Positions 1-11,200 of a stretch of 64,000 nucleotides of DNA are shown piece by piece; the first letter of the stretch is position 1; each line of letters opens with the position of its first letter. The position numbers were made by a program, and so were the translations under genes. Origin of the DNA: Sulfurimicrobium lacus (lineage in GTDB: Bacteria > Pseudomonadota > Gammaproteobacteria > Burkholderiales > Sulfuricellaceae); the NCBI RefSeq assembly GCF_011764585.1, contig NZ_AP022853.1:2463501-2527500 (forward strand), written 5' to 3'. The notes beneath the pieces are model-generated. The model saw nothing but the letters and a program-made list of their open reading frames with translations. It was not told the origin of the DNA and ran no database searches.

Positions 1-76
1 ACGCACGCTGAAGGGTGTCGGACCAGATGCGAATCTGCAGGGTAACGTTTACCTACAGAGGGATTCCCACCTAGAT

Positions 77-105
77 TTGACATTTATTGCCATCGGGATT
101 AATTT
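77..105 (+). promoter_or_regulatory. Candidate sigma-70 promoter
   Basis: A perfect TTGACA at 77-82 is followed after 17 bases by TAATTT at 100-105, a weak match to the -10 consensus. It lies about 70 bases upstream of a small ORF with a good ribosome binding site, which is the main reason for reporting it. No experimental support can be inferred from sequence. Confidence 0.35.
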
Positions 106-173
106 GAAATGGTATGTGCCGGTCTCAAAAAACCGGCAAAAGCACCAACAACTGGTTGTCTCAAGGAGTCGCC

Positions 174-377
174 ATGTCTAGGTACGCTTCACTGCCGGTT
201 TACGAGGTTGAATTCATTCCGGCCGAGCGCAGAATCACGCAAAGGTGCAGCCCGCTCCAGCGAATCAACGACCCGCTCCCCTCTGGCGAGCGCAGGACGT
301 CGCCGGGACGCCGGGCGGACGACTGGTATGCGTATTTCGCTGCCGGACTCTCACCGGTAACCAAGTACGGCCACTGA
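174..377 (+). CDS. Small hypothetical protein (67 aa)
   Basis: I do not recognise this protein. The ATG at 174 is preceded by AAGGAG with a 5-base spacer, which is a strong start signal, and a candidate promoter lies at 77-105. The product begins MSRYASLPVYEVEF, is rich in Arg and Ser in the middle (ERRTSPGRRADDW), and ends in a tyrosine-rich tail. It has no signal peptide and no membrane segment. A longer reading frame opens at 114 but lacks its own ribosome binding site. It stands alone, convergent with the tRNA-Pro/ihfA operon. It could be a real small protein or chance; the start signal is the only strong argument. Confidence 0.4.
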   Translation: MSRYASLPVYEVEFIPAERRITQRCSPLQRINDPLPSGERRTSPGRRADDWYAYFAAGLSPVTKYGH

Positions 378-467
378 GCCCGAGGTATCTCCCGTTGCGC
401 CATCGATTGCAGGGACTGAAGCCCAGGCGTCCCATAAACGAGAGAGTTCGTTTTGCGCCGCCTGAAA

Positions 468-494
468 ACAAAAAAGCCACTCAGAAAGTGGCTT
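468..494 (-). terminator. Rho-independent terminator of the tRNA-Pro transcript
   Basis: Read on the minus strand, GCCACT (487-492 complement side) and AGTGGC form a 6-bp stem extended by A-T pairs, with a 5-base loop, followed by a run of T (complement of 470-475). It sits 16 bases past the 3' end of tRNA-Pro and closes the thrS-to-tRNA operon. Confidence 0.8.
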
Positions 495-509
495 CATGTT
501 TGGTTGTTC

Positions 510-586
<77 letters not shown>

Positions 587-648
587 AAGGACGCCATTAT
601 AGACAAAAAGCCCCTGCGTAGCCAGCCCGAATATTTGATAAATCGCGA

Positions 649-1035
649 CTAGGCCCGCAATAATTCCAATACACTTTTAATTTCGGCACGGATGAAGGAA
701 AAATCAGGGTGAGTGGATAGCGACGCTTCAACGTGTTCTTCGACCACGTGTGAGACCTTGGTGCCGGCGCCTTCGTCCAATCGGTTGCGGGCGCCGCTGA
801 TGGTAAAACCTTGCTCATAAAGGAGTTCGCGAATACGACGGATCAGCAGCACTTCGTGGTGCTGATAGTAGCGTCGGTTGCCACGCCGCTTGACTGGTTT
901 GAGCTGGGTAAATTCCTGTTCCCAGTATCTCAGCACATGCGGCTTGACGCCGCAAAGCTCGCCCACCTCACCGATGGTGAAGTAACGCTTTGCGGGAATC
1001 GGGGGCAGTTCAGACTGCGGCGTTATTTCCGGCAT
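649..1035 (-). CDS. MerR-family transcriptional regulator
   Basis: A 128-aa DNA-binding protein of the MerR type. The N-terminal winged helix-turn-helix is clear at residues 17-85 ([22 protein letters not shown], then [19 protein letters not shown]). The C-terminal part is short, with no cysteine-rich metal-binding loop. Its start overlaps the 3' end of ihfA by 26 bases, and this ihfA-merR-tRNA-Pro order is common in beta- and gammaproteobacteria. The regulator's target is not known to me; because it is coupled to IHF it is probably a housekeeping regulator rather than a metal sensor. Confidence 0.9.
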   Translation of the reverse strand: MPEITPQSELPPIPAKRYFTIGEVGELCGVKPHVLRYWEQEFTQLKPVKRRGNRRYYQHHEVLLIRRIRELLYEQGFTISGARNRLDEGAGTKVSHVVEEHVEASLSTHPDFSFIRAEIKSVLELLRA

Positions 1036-1318
1036 ATGACTCTTCCACTAATGCCTTGAGTTTTTGGCTGGCGTGAAACGTTACTACACGGCGTGCGGTA
1101 ATCGGAATTTCTTCCCCGGTTTTAGGATTTCTGCCGGGACGCTGCGGCTTGTCGCGCAATTCGAAATTGCCGAAGCCGGAAAGCTTCACACCGTCGCCGT
1201 CCTCAAGTGCCAGGCGAATTTCCTCAAAGAACGATTCCACCATGTCTTTAGCCTCACGTTTGTTGAGGCCAACTTGTTCAAACAGCATATCGGCCAATTC
1301 GGCTTTGGTGAGTGTCAT
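1010..1318 (-). CDS. ihfA: Integration host factor subunit alpha
   Basis: A 102-aa HU/IHF-family DNA-bending protein, the usual length. It begins [23 protein letters not shown] and carries the IHF-alpha signature [22 protein letters not shown] with the DNA-intercalating proline (RPGRNP) on the beta arm, followed by RRVVTF. It forms a heterodimer with IHF-beta and bends DNA in recombination and transcription. It lies 10 bases downstream of pheT and overlaps merR, as in the standard pheST-ihfA operon. Confidence 0.97.
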   Translation of the reverse strand: MTLTKAELADMLFEQVGLNKREAKDMVESFFEEIRLALEDGDGVKLSGFGNFELRDKPQRPGRNPKTGEEIPITARRVVTFHASQKLKALVEESYAGNNAAV

Positions 1319-1328
1319 TAATTATTCC

Positions 1329-3686
1329 TTAAGCTCGCAGTGTCGCGTTGAAGCGGGTCGCCAGAACCTCTTTAATCCGGGCAAGTGCCGCTTCGACTTC
1401 TTCATCAGTTAATGTTTTTCGAGTATCTTGCATCAGCACTTTGAATGCAAGACTTTTTTTACCTAAATCAATACCTTTGCCACGATATACGTCAAACAAC
1501 ATGAGATCCGTGACGGACTCCGGCAATTGCTCGCGCATGCCGTCGAGCAGCGTTTGCACATCGACACCCTCTTCCACCACTACAGCCAGATCGCGCCTCA
1601 CTGGCGGAAATTTGGAAACCTCGCTGAACCTCGGAATTCGACGCCGCATCAGCGGGCTTAATTCCAGTTCAAACATCACCGCCGACTGCGGCAGATCGTA
1701 TTTCTGCTGCCAGCGCGGGTGCAAAGTGCCGATCCAGCCAATCGCCGCACCGTCCAGAAACACTTGCGCCGATTGCCCCGGATGCAGTGCGGGATGACTG
1801 GCTGCGTTGAAGTGCAATTCTGCCGGATGGCATAAGGCTTCGAGGTCGGCCTTTACATCGAAGAAATCGACCTGACGCAGCGCTTCGCCCCACTGCTCGG
1901 CTTTCGCTCCGCCGTAACACAAGCCGCCCAGGCGCTGCGGCTGCGAATAGGCATTTTCTCCGCCGGCGAAACAGCTCCCGATTTCATAAATCCGTACCCG
2001 ATCGTGCCGACGGTTGAAGTTGAAACGCAGCACATCGAGCAATCCACCGAACAGTGTCGAGCGCATCACGCTCATCTGACTTGCAATGGGATTCTGCAAA
2101 GCGACGGGCGCTTCATTGCCGGCCAGATCGGATTCCCAGGCTTTATCCACAAAGCTGTAGGTCACGACCTCCTGGTAATCCCGCGCCACCAGGAACTGGC
2201 GTATGCGGTCAGTTCCCTGCACCGCTTCTGCTTGCGGCAGCAAACGTAAATCGCTGCGCGGCGGCAAGGCGGGGATATTGTCATAGCCATGAAGGCGTGC
2301 CAGTTCCTCGATCAGGTCGACCTCGATAGCCAGGTCGAAACGATAACTTGGGGGAGTGACGCAGTAGTTCCCTGCTTGTTCGCTGAAATCCAGGTGCAGG
2401 CGGCGCAGCAATCCGGAAATGACCGCATCGCTCAAATCGATACCCAGCACACGCCGCGCACGTTCGGCGCGCAGGACGATGGGATCGCGCTTCGGCAAGA
2501 CACTGCAGACTTCCTGTACGCCCCCTGCCTCGCCGCCGCAGATGTCCAGAATCAGTTCGCTCGCGCGCTCCAGTGCCGTGCGCGTGGACGCGAAATCCAC
2601 GCCTCGTTCGAAACGATAGGAGGAATCGGTTGAAACTCCGATGCGACGCCCCTTGCCGGCAATCACGTCCGGGTCGAAAAAGGCGCTTTCCAGAAAAATA
2701 TCAGTTGTGCCATCCGTTACCGCGCTGCTCTCGCCACCCATGATACCGGCCAGCGCCAGAGCGCCCCCATCATCGGCCACCACCAGCATGTCCGGTGCCA
2801 ATTCCACAACTTGCTGGTTGAGCAGTGCAACTTGCTCGCCATCCCGCGCGAAGCGCACCTGCAATCCGCCGCAGATTTTCGCCATATCGAATGCGTGCAG
2901 CGGCTGCCCTTGTTCCAGCATGACGTAGTTGGTGATATCCACCACCGGGTTGATGCTGCGTATGCCGCAACGTTCGAGGCGACGCACCATCCAGTCCGGC
3001 GTAACCGCGCCGGGTTTGATGCCTCGCACCACGCGCCCACAGTAGCGCGGACAGGCTGACGGTTCAGCCACGACGACCGGCAATGTGCCTGCCCCACCGG
3101 ATGGCACGGACGCGACTGGCGGCAACGCCAAGTCGGCGCCCGTTACTGCGGCCACTTCGCGCGCCACGCCGAGCAGGCTGAGGCAATCGCTGCGGTTGGG
3201 CGTGAGTTTCAGGGTGAACAGCTTGTCGTCCAGGTCGAGGTAGGCACGAATCGATGTGCCGGTCGGCGCGTCGGATGGTAACAGCAGCAGCCCGCTGCTC
3301 TCTTCCGCCAGGCCCAATTCCTTGGCGGAACACAGCATGCCGAAGGACTCGATGCCGCGCACCTTGGCGCGCTTGATGGTCAGCCCGGGCAGTTCCGCAC
3401 CGACCAGCGCACAGGGCACGCGCGCCCCAGCGTGAACGTTGCTTGCGCCGCACACGATTTGCAGCGTTTCGCCCGCGCCGACATTGACCTGGCAAACGTT
3501 GAGCCGGTCGGCATCGGGGTGTTTTTCCAGCGACAGCACTTCCGCCACCACGATCTTGTCGAACGCGGGGGCCACCGGCTCCAGCGCTTCCACTTCCAGT
3601 CCGGCCATGGTCAGGGCTTCGGACAGTTGATCGCTGTCCAGCGCAGGATTGACGAAGGTGCGTAACCAGTTTTCCGAGAATTTCAT
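1329..3686 (-). CDS. pheT: Phenylalanine--tRNA ligase subunit beta
   Basis: A 785-aa large subunit of the (alpha-beta)2 phenylalanyl-tRNA synthetase, full length. From the N-terminus come the B1/B2 OB-fold tRNA-binding region (KHPDADRLNVCQV, GMLCSAKELGL, residues 40-150), the B3/B4 editing domain, B5 (DVDITNYVMLEQGQPLHAFD-type segment near 250), and the C-terminal ferredoxin-like anticodon domain (FPPVRRDLAVVV near 695). It acts with PheS, whose gene ends 79 bases upstream. The 79-base gap carries imperfect gctga/tcagc repeats. Confidence 0.97.
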   Translation of the reverse strand: MKFSENWLRTFVNPALDSDQLSEALTMAGLEVEALEPVAPAFDKIVVAEVLSLEKHPDADRLNVCQVNVGAGETLQIVCGASNVHAGARVPCALVGAELPGLTIKRAKVRGIESFGMLCSAKELGLAEESSGLLLLPSDAPTGTSIRAYLDLDDKLFTLKLTPNRSDCLSLLGVAREVAAVTGADLALPPVASVPSGGAGTLPVVVAEPSACPRYCGRVVRGIKPGAVTPDWMVRRLERCGIRSINPVVDITNYVMLEQGQPLHAFDMAKICGGLQVRFARDGEQVALLNQQVVELAPDMLVVADDGGALALAGIMGGESSAVTDGTTDIFLESAFFDPDVIAGKGRRIGVSTDSSYRFERGVDFASTRTALERASELILDICGGEAGGVQEVCSVLPKRDPIVLRAERARRVLGIDLSDAVISGLLRRLHLDFSEQAGNYCVTPPSYRFDLAIEVDLIEELARLHGYDNIPALPPRSDLRLLPQAEAVQGTDRIRQFLVARDYQEVVTYSFVDKAWESDLAGNEAPVALQNPIASQMSVMRSTLFGGLLDVLRFNFNRRHDRVRIYEIGSCFAGGENAYSQPQRLGGLCYGGAKAEQWGEALRQVDFFDVKADLEALCHPAELHFNAASHPALHPGQSAQVFLDGAAIGWIGTLHPRWQQKYDLPQSAVMFELELSPLMRRRIPRFSEVSKFPPVRRDLAVVVEEGVDVQTLLDGMREQLPESVTDLMLFDVYRGKGIDLGKKSLAFKVLMQDTRKTLTDEEVEAALARIKEVLATRFNATLRA

Positions 3687-3765
3687 AACAAGCCGTCAGC
3701 TTTCAGCAAGCAGTTGTCAGCTAAACAGGCGCATGCCGCCGTTGGCTGAAAACTGATGTCCAGAT

Positions 3766-4806
<1,041 letters not shown>

Positions 4807-5166
4807 TTAAGCGCTGAGGCTGGCTTTGGCTTGCTCGGCAATCTTGGCGAATGCCGGCTTGTCGAAAACGGCCAGATCGGCCAGCACCTTGCGGTCCATG
4901 TCAATCATGGCTTTCTTGAGGCCGTTGATGAACACGCTGTAGGTCATGCCCAGTTCACGGGCTGCTGCATTGATACGCACGATCCACAGGGCGCGGAACT
5001 GGCGCTTGCGTTGGCGACGGTCACGGTAGGCATATTGACCGGCCTTCATCACCGCTTCTTTAGCGATGCGATAGACGTTCTTGCGACGACCGCGGTAACC
5101 CTTGGCCTGTTCCAGTACTTTCTTGTGACGGGCGCGTGCCGTTACACCACGTTTAACTCTTGGCAT
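4807..5166 (-). CDS. rplT: 50S ribosomal protein L20
   Basis: A 119-aa ribosomal protein of normal length starting [18 protein letters not shown], with the L20 signature [20 protein letters not shown] near residue 46. L20 binds 23S rRNA early in 50S assembly and in other bacteria represses rpmI-rplT translation. It lies 11 bases after rpmI and is followed by a terminator-like hairpin. Confidence 0.99.
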   Translation of the reverse strand: MPRVKRGVTARARHKKVLEQAKGYRGRRKNVYRIAKEAVMKAGQYAYRDRRQRKRQFRALWIVRINAAARELGMTYSVFINGLKKAMIDMDRKVLADLAVFDKPAFAKIAEQAKASLSA

Positions 5167-5177
5167 TGTCCGTCTCC

Positions 5178-5375
5178 TTAAGCGTAGGGCATCATGGCAC
5201 GAATCTGACGCATGTTGCTCTCGGCAACCATGGTCGTACCGCGCAACTGGCGTTTACGTTTTGTGGTTTTCTTGGTCAGGATATGACGCAAGTGGGAATG
5301 GGTGCGCTTCACGCCGCCACCACCCAGAGTCTTGAAGCGCTTCTTGGCGCTACTCTTGGTCTTCATCTTAGGCAT
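5178..5375 (-). CDS. rpmI: 50S ribosomal protein L35
   Basis: A 65-aa basic protein starting [20 protein letters not shown] with the L35 pattern [20 protein letters not shown]. Its ATG is preceded by AGGAG with a 7-base spacer. Unusually for this operon it is separated from infC by 171 bases that could fold (see 5376-5546), suggesting that translation of rpmI and rplT is controlled by a leader structure. Confidence 0.98.
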   Translation of the reverse strand: MPKMKTKSSAKKRFKTLGGGGVKRTHSHLRHILTKKTTKRKRQLRGTTMVAESNMRQIRAMMPYA

Positions 5376-5546
5376 TTACAACTCCTAGTTTATAACATGG
5401 ACCTGGGCGTTCCCCAACGGAGACACTTGTTAGCCTGGGTACCACTTGTTTTGCCCGTTAAGGGCATCACCACCACTGTAAGCTGCTAAAGCAGCAACAT
5501 TGGTGCGATAGTCGCCAGCTTGGAGCTGACAACTGAATTCTTGCTG
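5376..5546 (-). promoter_or_regulatory. Untranslated leader between infC and rpmI, candidate L20 operator
   Basis: A 171-base stretch with no ORF between the infC stop and the rpmI start. Two hairpins are visible: gctgct/agcagc (5482-5487 with 5490-5495) and gccc/gggc (5453-5456 with 5462-5465), followed by AGGAG before rpmI. In Escherichia coli, L20 represses rpmI-rplT by binding mRNA in this same interval. A similar role here is inference from position; I could not identify the L20-binding fold itself. Confidence 0.4.
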
Positions 5547-6065
5547 CTACTTTTTCTTGGGCGACAGCACCATCACCATCTGCCGACCTTCCATCTTGGG
5601 GAACTGCTCAACCGTGCCGAATTCGGCCAGATCGGCTTCGACTCTTTTCAGCAGTCTCATACCCAGTTCCTGATGGGTGATTTCACGCCCGCGAAAACGC
5701 AGGGTGATCTTCGTTTTATCGCCTTCTTCGAGGAAACGGACCAGGTTGCGCAACTTGACCAGGTAGTCGCCTTCGTCCGTACCGGGACGGAATTTCACTT
5801 CCTTGACCTGGATCTGCTTCTGCTTCAGCTTGGCTTCGTGCTGTTTCTTGCTTTCGCTGTATTTGAATTTTCCATAATCCATCAAGCGACAGACTGGCGG
5901 CTGCGCCGTGGGCGCAATCTCGACCAAGTCAATCTCGGCGTCTTCGGCCATCTGCATGGCAGCTGACAGACTTACGATACCGAGCGGCTCACCTTCCACG
6001 CCAACCAACCGGATTTCCTGTGCGGTGATTTCACCGTTGACCCGGCTTTCTTTTCCCTGAGCGAT
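5547..6065 (-). CDS. infC: Translation initiation factor IF-3, probably starting at ATC
   Basis: A 172-aa IF-3 with the family blocks [55 protein letters not shown] and [12 protein letters not shown]. The conserved N-terminus begins well before any ATG, GTG or TTG: the frame is open back to an ATC at 6063-6065, preceded by GGAG (6074-6077) with an 8-base spacer, and by an in-frame TGA further up. IF-3 genes characteristically use rare AUU or AUC starts, so that the factor represses its own translation. An alternative TTG at 6008 would delete conserved residues. infC lies 27 bases downstream of thrS. Confidence 0.93.
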   Translation of the reverse strand: MAQGKESRVNGEITAQEIRLVGVEGEPLGIVSLSAAMQMAEDAEIDLVEIAPTAQPPVCRLMDYGKFKYSESKKQHEAKLKQKQIQVKEVKFRPGTDEGDYLVKLRNLVRFLEEGDKTKITLRFRGREITHQELGMRLLKRVEADLAEFGTVEQFPKMEGRQMVMVLSPKKK

Positions 6066-6092
6066 AGCTAAATCTCCAAATCAATTAAAAAA

Positions 6093-8009
6093 CTAAGCCG
6101 CGCTTCCCTTATCGGCCAGGTCCTTGGATAACTGCTCCAGCAACGCTTCCAGCGGCATCTGGCCAAGGTCTTCGCCCTTGCGGGTTCGCACGGCAACTAG
6201 GTTGGAGGCCACTTCCTTGTCCCCTATTACCAGGAGATACGGCAGCCTCTGCATGCTATGTTCGCGAATTTTATAGGTAATCTTCTCATTTCTCAAGTCC
6301 AGATGGACGCGGAAGCCATTTTGTTTCAATTGTTCCGCCACCTGGCGCGCATATTCCGCCTGGGATTCCGAAATATTCAGTATCGCCATCTGCACCGGTG
6401 CCAGCCACAACGGCAGCGCGCCGGCATGGTTTTCGACCAGAATACCGATGAAACGCTCCAGTGAACCGAGAATCGCGCGGTGCAGCATCACCGGGGTCTT
6501 GCGCGTGTTGTCCTCGTCGACGAACTCGGCGCCCAGGCGGCCCGGCATGGAGAAGTCCACCTGTATCGTGCCGCACTGCCAGGAGCGACCTATGGCGTCC
6601 TTGATGTGGAATTCGATCTTGGGGCCGTAGAACGCCCCTTCGCCCGGCAATTCCACCCACGTCATGCCGGAAGCACTCAAGGCGGCGCGCAGAGCATTTT
6701 CGGACTTGTCCCAGATTTCGTCGGAGCCGACCCGGCTTTCCGGGCGCAACGCCAGCTTCACAGCCACGTCGTGAAAGCCGAAGTCCTTGTAAACCTTCAG
6801 CACCAGCGCGTTGAAAGCGGTCACCTCGGACTCGATCTGACTCTCAGTGCAGAAGATGTGGCCATCGTCCTGCACGAAGCCGCGCACGCGCATCAAGCCG
6901 TGCAGACCGCCCGACGGCTCGTTGCGGTGGCATGAGCCAAACTCGCCATAGCGCAGCGGCAGCTCGCGGTACGAGCGCAGGTCGGCATTGAATACCTGAA
7001 TGTGGCCGGGGCAGTTCATCGGCTTGATCGCGTATTCATGTTTTTCCGACTCGGTGGTGAACATGCCGGCCTTGAAGTGTTCCCAGTGGCCGGATTTTTC
7101 CCACAGCACGCGGTCGATGATCTGCGGGCAGCGGATTTCCTGGTATCCGTGGTCGCGATACACGCCGCGCATGTACTGCTCGACCACCTGCCACATCGCC
7201 CAGCCCTTGGGATGCCAGAACACCATGCCCGGCGCCTCGTCCTGCATGTGGAACAGGTCGAGTTGCTTGCCGATCTTGCGGTGGTCGCGCTTTTCCGCCT
7301 CTTCCAGGCGGTGCAGATAGGCTTCCTGATCTTCCTTCTTGACCCATGCCGTGCCGTAGATGCGCTGCAGCATTTCGTTCTTCGAATCGCCGCGCCAGTA
7401 GGCGCCGGCCACTTTCATCAGCTTGAAGACCTTGAGCTTGCCGGTCGAAGGCACGTGCGGGCCGCGGCACAGGTCGGTAAAAGTGCCCTGGGTATACAGC
7501 GACAGGTCCTCGTCGCTGGGAATGGACTCGATGATCTGGGCCTTGTAGTGCTCGCCCAGGTTCTTGAAGAACGCGATGGCGTCGGAGCGCGACACCACTT
7601 TGCGCTCGACTTTCAGGTCGGCCTTGACGATTTCGGCCATTTTCTTTTCGATGGCCAGCAAATCTTCCGGCGTGAACGGCCGTTTGCAGGCGAAATCATA
7701 GAAGAAACCGTCCTCGATCACCGGTCCGATGGTGACCTGTGCTTCCGGAAACAGTTCTTTTACCGCCTGGGCCAGCAAATGGGCGGTGGAGTGGCGGATG
7801 ACTTCCAGGCCTTGCGCATCCTTGTCGGTCACGATCGCCAACTCGGCATCGGATTCGATCAGGAAGGAAGTGTCGACCAGCTTGCCGTTTACCTTGCCGG
7901 CCAATGCCACGCGGGCCAGGCCAGCGCCAATATTTGCAGCCACGTCCGCGACCGTTACGGCTTGGTCAAATTTGCGTTCGGAACCATCGGGCAAACGAAT
8001 TACTGGCAT
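6093..8009 (-). CDS. thrS: Threonine--tRNA ligase
   Basis: A 638-aa class II aminoacyl-tRNA synthetase. It has an N-terminal TGS domain ([14 protein letters not shown]), an editing domain ([19 protein letters not shown]; near 240 EKRDHRKIG), the catalytic core with the zinc-binding [10 protein letters not shown] and motif 2 [20 protein letters not shown], and a C-terminal anticodon-binding domain. I start it at 8009 (MPVIRL), which matches the family. A longer frame to 8060 would begin inside the tRNA-Val terminator and adds a hydrophobic leader not found in the family. It heads the thrS-infC-rpmI-rplT cluster. Confidence 0.97.
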   Translation of the reverse strand: MPVIRLPDGSERKFDQAVTVADVAANIGAGLARVALAGKVNGKLVDTSFLIESDAELAIVTDKDAQGLEVIRHSTAHLLAQAVKELFPEAQVTIGPVIEDGFFYDFACKRPFTPEDLLAIEKKMAEIVKADLKVERKVVSRSDAIAFFKNLGEHYKAQIIESIPSDEDLSLYTQGTFTDLCRGPHVPSTGKLKVFKLMKVAGAYWRGDSKNEMLQRIYGTAWVKKEDQEAYLHRLEEAEKRDHRKIGKQLDLFHMQDEAPGMVFWHPKGWAMWQVVEQYMRGVYRDHGYQEIRCPQIIDRVLWEKSGHWEHFKAGMFTTESEKHEYAIKPMNCPGHIQVFNADLRSYRELPLRYGEFGSCHRNEPSGGLHGLMRVRGFVQDDGHIFCTESQIESEVTAFNALVLKVYKDFGFHDVAVKLALRPESRVGSDEIWDKSENALRAALSASGMTWVELPGEGAFYGPKIEFHIKDAIGRSWQCGTIQVDFSMPGRLGAEFVDEDNTRKTPVMLHRAILGSLERFIGILVENHAGALPLWLAPVQMAILNISESQAEYARQVAEQLKQNGFRVHLDLRNEKITYKIREHSMQRLPYLLVIGDKEVASNLVAVRTRKGEDLGQMPLEALLEQLSKDLADKGSAA

Positions 8010-8040
8010 AACCGGGTCATCCAAGAAGAAATTTAGCGCA

Positions 8041-8071
8041 AAAACAAAAAATGCGGCCAAAGCCGCATTTT
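8041..8071 (-). terminator. Rho-independent terminator of tRNA-Val
   Basis: An 8-bp stem (8062-8069 with 8050-8057; AATGCGGC/GCCGCATT) with a 4-base loop and a T-rich tail on the minus strand (complement of 8041-8050). It lies 10 bases past the tRNA-Val CCA end, and 32 bases before the thrS start. Confidence 0.85.
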
Positions 8072-8080
8072 AGGTAAAGC

Positions 8081-8157
8081 TGGTAGGCGCGATTGGACTC
8101 GAACCAACGACCCCCACCATGTCAAGGTGATGCTCTAACCAGCTGAGCTACGCGCCT
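8081..8157 (-). tRNA. tRNA-Val (anticodon GAC)
   Basis: A 77-base tRNA with encoded CCA. The acceptor stem AGGCGCG/CGCGCCT is complete, the D arm is GCTCAGCTGGTTAGAGC, and the anticodon loop TTGACAT gives GAC, reading GUC/GUU. It lies between purL and thrS and has its own terminator. Confidence 0.95.
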
Positions 8158-8216
8158 AGGGTGGCCGAATTATACGGAGAAGTTCCGAACAATTCAACGA
8201 AAACCTTTAGCGGGGT

Positions 8217-11200
8217 TTATCCCACCCATTTTCGGGCGTTGCGGAACATGCGCAGCCACGGTCCGTCCGCGTTCCAGCCATCGGGATGCCAGGAGTGCTG
8301 CACGGCGCGGAACACCCGTTCCGGGTGCGGCATCATGATGGTGAAGCGGCCGTCGGGCGTCGTCAGGCCGGTGATGCCGTCGGGCGAACCATTGGGGTTG
8401 AGCGGATAGGTTTGCGCCGGCTGGCCGCGATGGTCGACGTAGCGCAGCGCCACCTGCGCATTGCGCAGCGCATCCGGCGTCGCGAACTCGGCGTAGCCCT
8501 CGCCGTGGGCCACCACGATGGGCAGCCTGCTGCCCGCCATGCCGTCGAGGAACAGGGACGGGTTCTCGGGAATTTCCACGGACACGAAGCGCGCCTCGAA
8601 CTGCTCGGACTTGTTGCGCACGAAATGCGGCCAGTTTTCCGCACCGGGGATGATCGAGTGGAGATTGCTCATCATCTGGCAACCGTTGCACACGCCGAGC
8701 GCAAAGGAATCGCTGCGCCGGAAAAAGCCCTCGAACTCGTCCCTGGCGCGGGTATTGAACAGGATGGACTTGGCCCAGCCCTCCCCCGCCCCCAGCACGT
8801 CGCCGTAAGAGAACCCGCCGCATGCCACCAGTCCCTTGAAGTCCCTGAGGGAAACACGGCCGGCGATGATGTCGCTCATGTGCACGTCAACAGCCGCAAA
8901 GCCGGCACGGTCAAAGGCGGCAGCCATCTCCACCTGGCCGTTGACGCCCTGCTCGCGCAGGATGGCCATGGCGGGGCGTACCCCGCTGTTGATATAGGGC
9001 GCGGCGATATCCTCGTTGATGTCGAATGTGGGTTGCGCCTGCAGACCGGGATCCGAAGCGTCGAGAATGCGGTCAAATTCCTCTTGCGCACACTCCGGGT
9101 TGTCACGCAGTTTCTGCATCTGGCTCGTGGTTTCAGACCAGGCACGCTGCAATTCGACACGGCTCTCGTGGAAAACTTCCGTCTCGTTGCGCATGATGCG
9201 CAGGCTATCGTCGCTGTTAAGCGAGCCGATGACGTGAAACTCGCTTCGCATGCCGGCATCGAAGAACGCGCGCATGACTGCTGGGGTATCGCTGCGCCGT
9301 ACTTGCAGCAGGGCCCCGAGTTCTTCATTGAACAGCACCCCGAAGATGCGGCTCGAATAGCTGCCTGCGGGTATTTCCGGCTCGGCCGTGCCGTTCTCTT
9401 CCACATCGCTGCGGATCTGCTCGTAACAAAGCTCGTCCACGTCGAGCGTCACGCCGACATGGCCGGCAAACATCATTTCGCACAAGGTCACCAACAGGCC
9501 GCCATCGGAACGGTCGTGGTAGGCAACGATGGCACCTTCCCGGTTGAGCTTCTGGACCGTCTGAAAAAACGACCTGAGATGTCCAGCGACCAGAACGTCC
9601 GGCGCGTCGTCGCCCACCTGGCCGTATACCTGTGCCAGCGCCGAACCACCGAGGCGCGCCCGGCCACGACCGAGGTCGATCAGGATCAGGTCCGTGTCGC
9701 CCACATCGCTGCGCAGCTGCGGGGTCAGGGTGCGGCGTGCGTCCGGTGTGGGCGCGAAGGCGGTGATGATGAGCGACAGTGGCGAAGTCACAGCCTTTTT
9801 GTCGCCGTCGTCTTCCCACACCGACTTCATCGACATGGAATCCTTGCCGACTGGGATGCTTACCCCGAGCTCCGGGCAGAATTCCATGCCCACTGCGTGC
9901 ACGGTGTCGTACAAGCCGGCATCCTCGCCCGGATGTCCGGCCGCCACCATCCAGTTGGCGGACAGCTTGATGTCGCCGATGTCGTCGATCAGGGCGGCGG
10001 CGATGTTGGTCACCGCCTCGCCGATCGCCATGCGGCCGGAAGCCGGCGCATCGAGCAGCGCCAGCGGGGTGCGCTCGCCCATGGCGAAGGCTTCGCCGAC
10101 ATACGTGTCATAGCCCATGGTGGTCACGGCCACGTCCGCGACCGGCACCTGCCAGGGGCCGACGAACTGGTCGCGCGCGGTGAAGCCGCCCACGGTGCGG
10201 TCGCCGATGCTGATGAGGAAAGTCTTGTCGCCCACCGTGGGCAGGCGCAGCACGCGATATGCCGCCTCTTTCAGTTCCAGCCGTTCCACATCGAAGGGAG
10301 TCAGCGCACGCTCGGCATGGGCAACATTGCGCGTCATGCGCGGCGGTTTGCCCAGCAGGACGTGCATGTCCATGTCCACCGGCGTGTTCTTGAAATAGCT
10401 GTCCTCGACCACCAGCTGCGCCTCGCTGGTAGCCTCGCCGATCACGGCAAACGGGCAGCGCTCGCGTTCGCACATGGCCGCGAACAGTTCCAGACTTTGC
10501 GGCGCGATAGCCAGCACGTAACGCTCCTGGGACTCGTTCGACCAGATCTGCATCGGCGACATGCCGGGCTCTTCCGACGGCACCGCGCGCAGGTTGAAGC
10601 GTCCGCCGCGCCCCGAACCGTGCACCAGTTCCGGCAGTGCGTTGGAAATACCCCCGGCGCCGACGTCGTGGATGGAAAGGATGGGATTGCCGTCCCCCAT
10701 CTGCCAGCAGCGGTCGATCACCTCCTGCGCGCGACGCTGCATTTCCGGATTGCCGCGCTGCACCGAATCGAAATCGAGGTTCTCGGCATTGGAACCGGTG
10801 TCCATGCTGGAGGCCGCACCGCCGCCCAGGCCGATCAGCATGCCCGGCCCGCCGAGTTGGATCAGCAGTGCGCCGGGCGTGACGTCGCCCTTGAAGGAAT
10901 GGCGGTCGGCGATGTTGCCCACGCCGCCGGCGAGCATGATGGGCTTGTGATAGCCGCGCATCTCGCCCGCCACTTCCTGCTCGAAAGTGCGGAAATAGCC
11001 GCTCAGGTTGGGGCGACCGAACTCGTTGTTGAATGCGGCGGCGCCGATCGGGCCTTCGAGCATGATCTGCAGCGCCGAGGCGATGCGGCCCGGTTTGCCG
11101 TAATCGCCCTCCCACGGCTGCTTGAAGCCGGGGATATTGAGGTTGGAGACGGAGAATCCGCTCAGGCCGGCCTTGGGCTTGGAGCCGGTGCCGGTCGCGC

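Noticed and set aside
8010-8060. Upstream extension of thrS by 17 codons
   Set aside because: It starts inside the tRNA-Val terminator and adds a hydrophobic leader absent from threonyl-tRNA synthetases; MPVIRL at 8009 is the conserved start.
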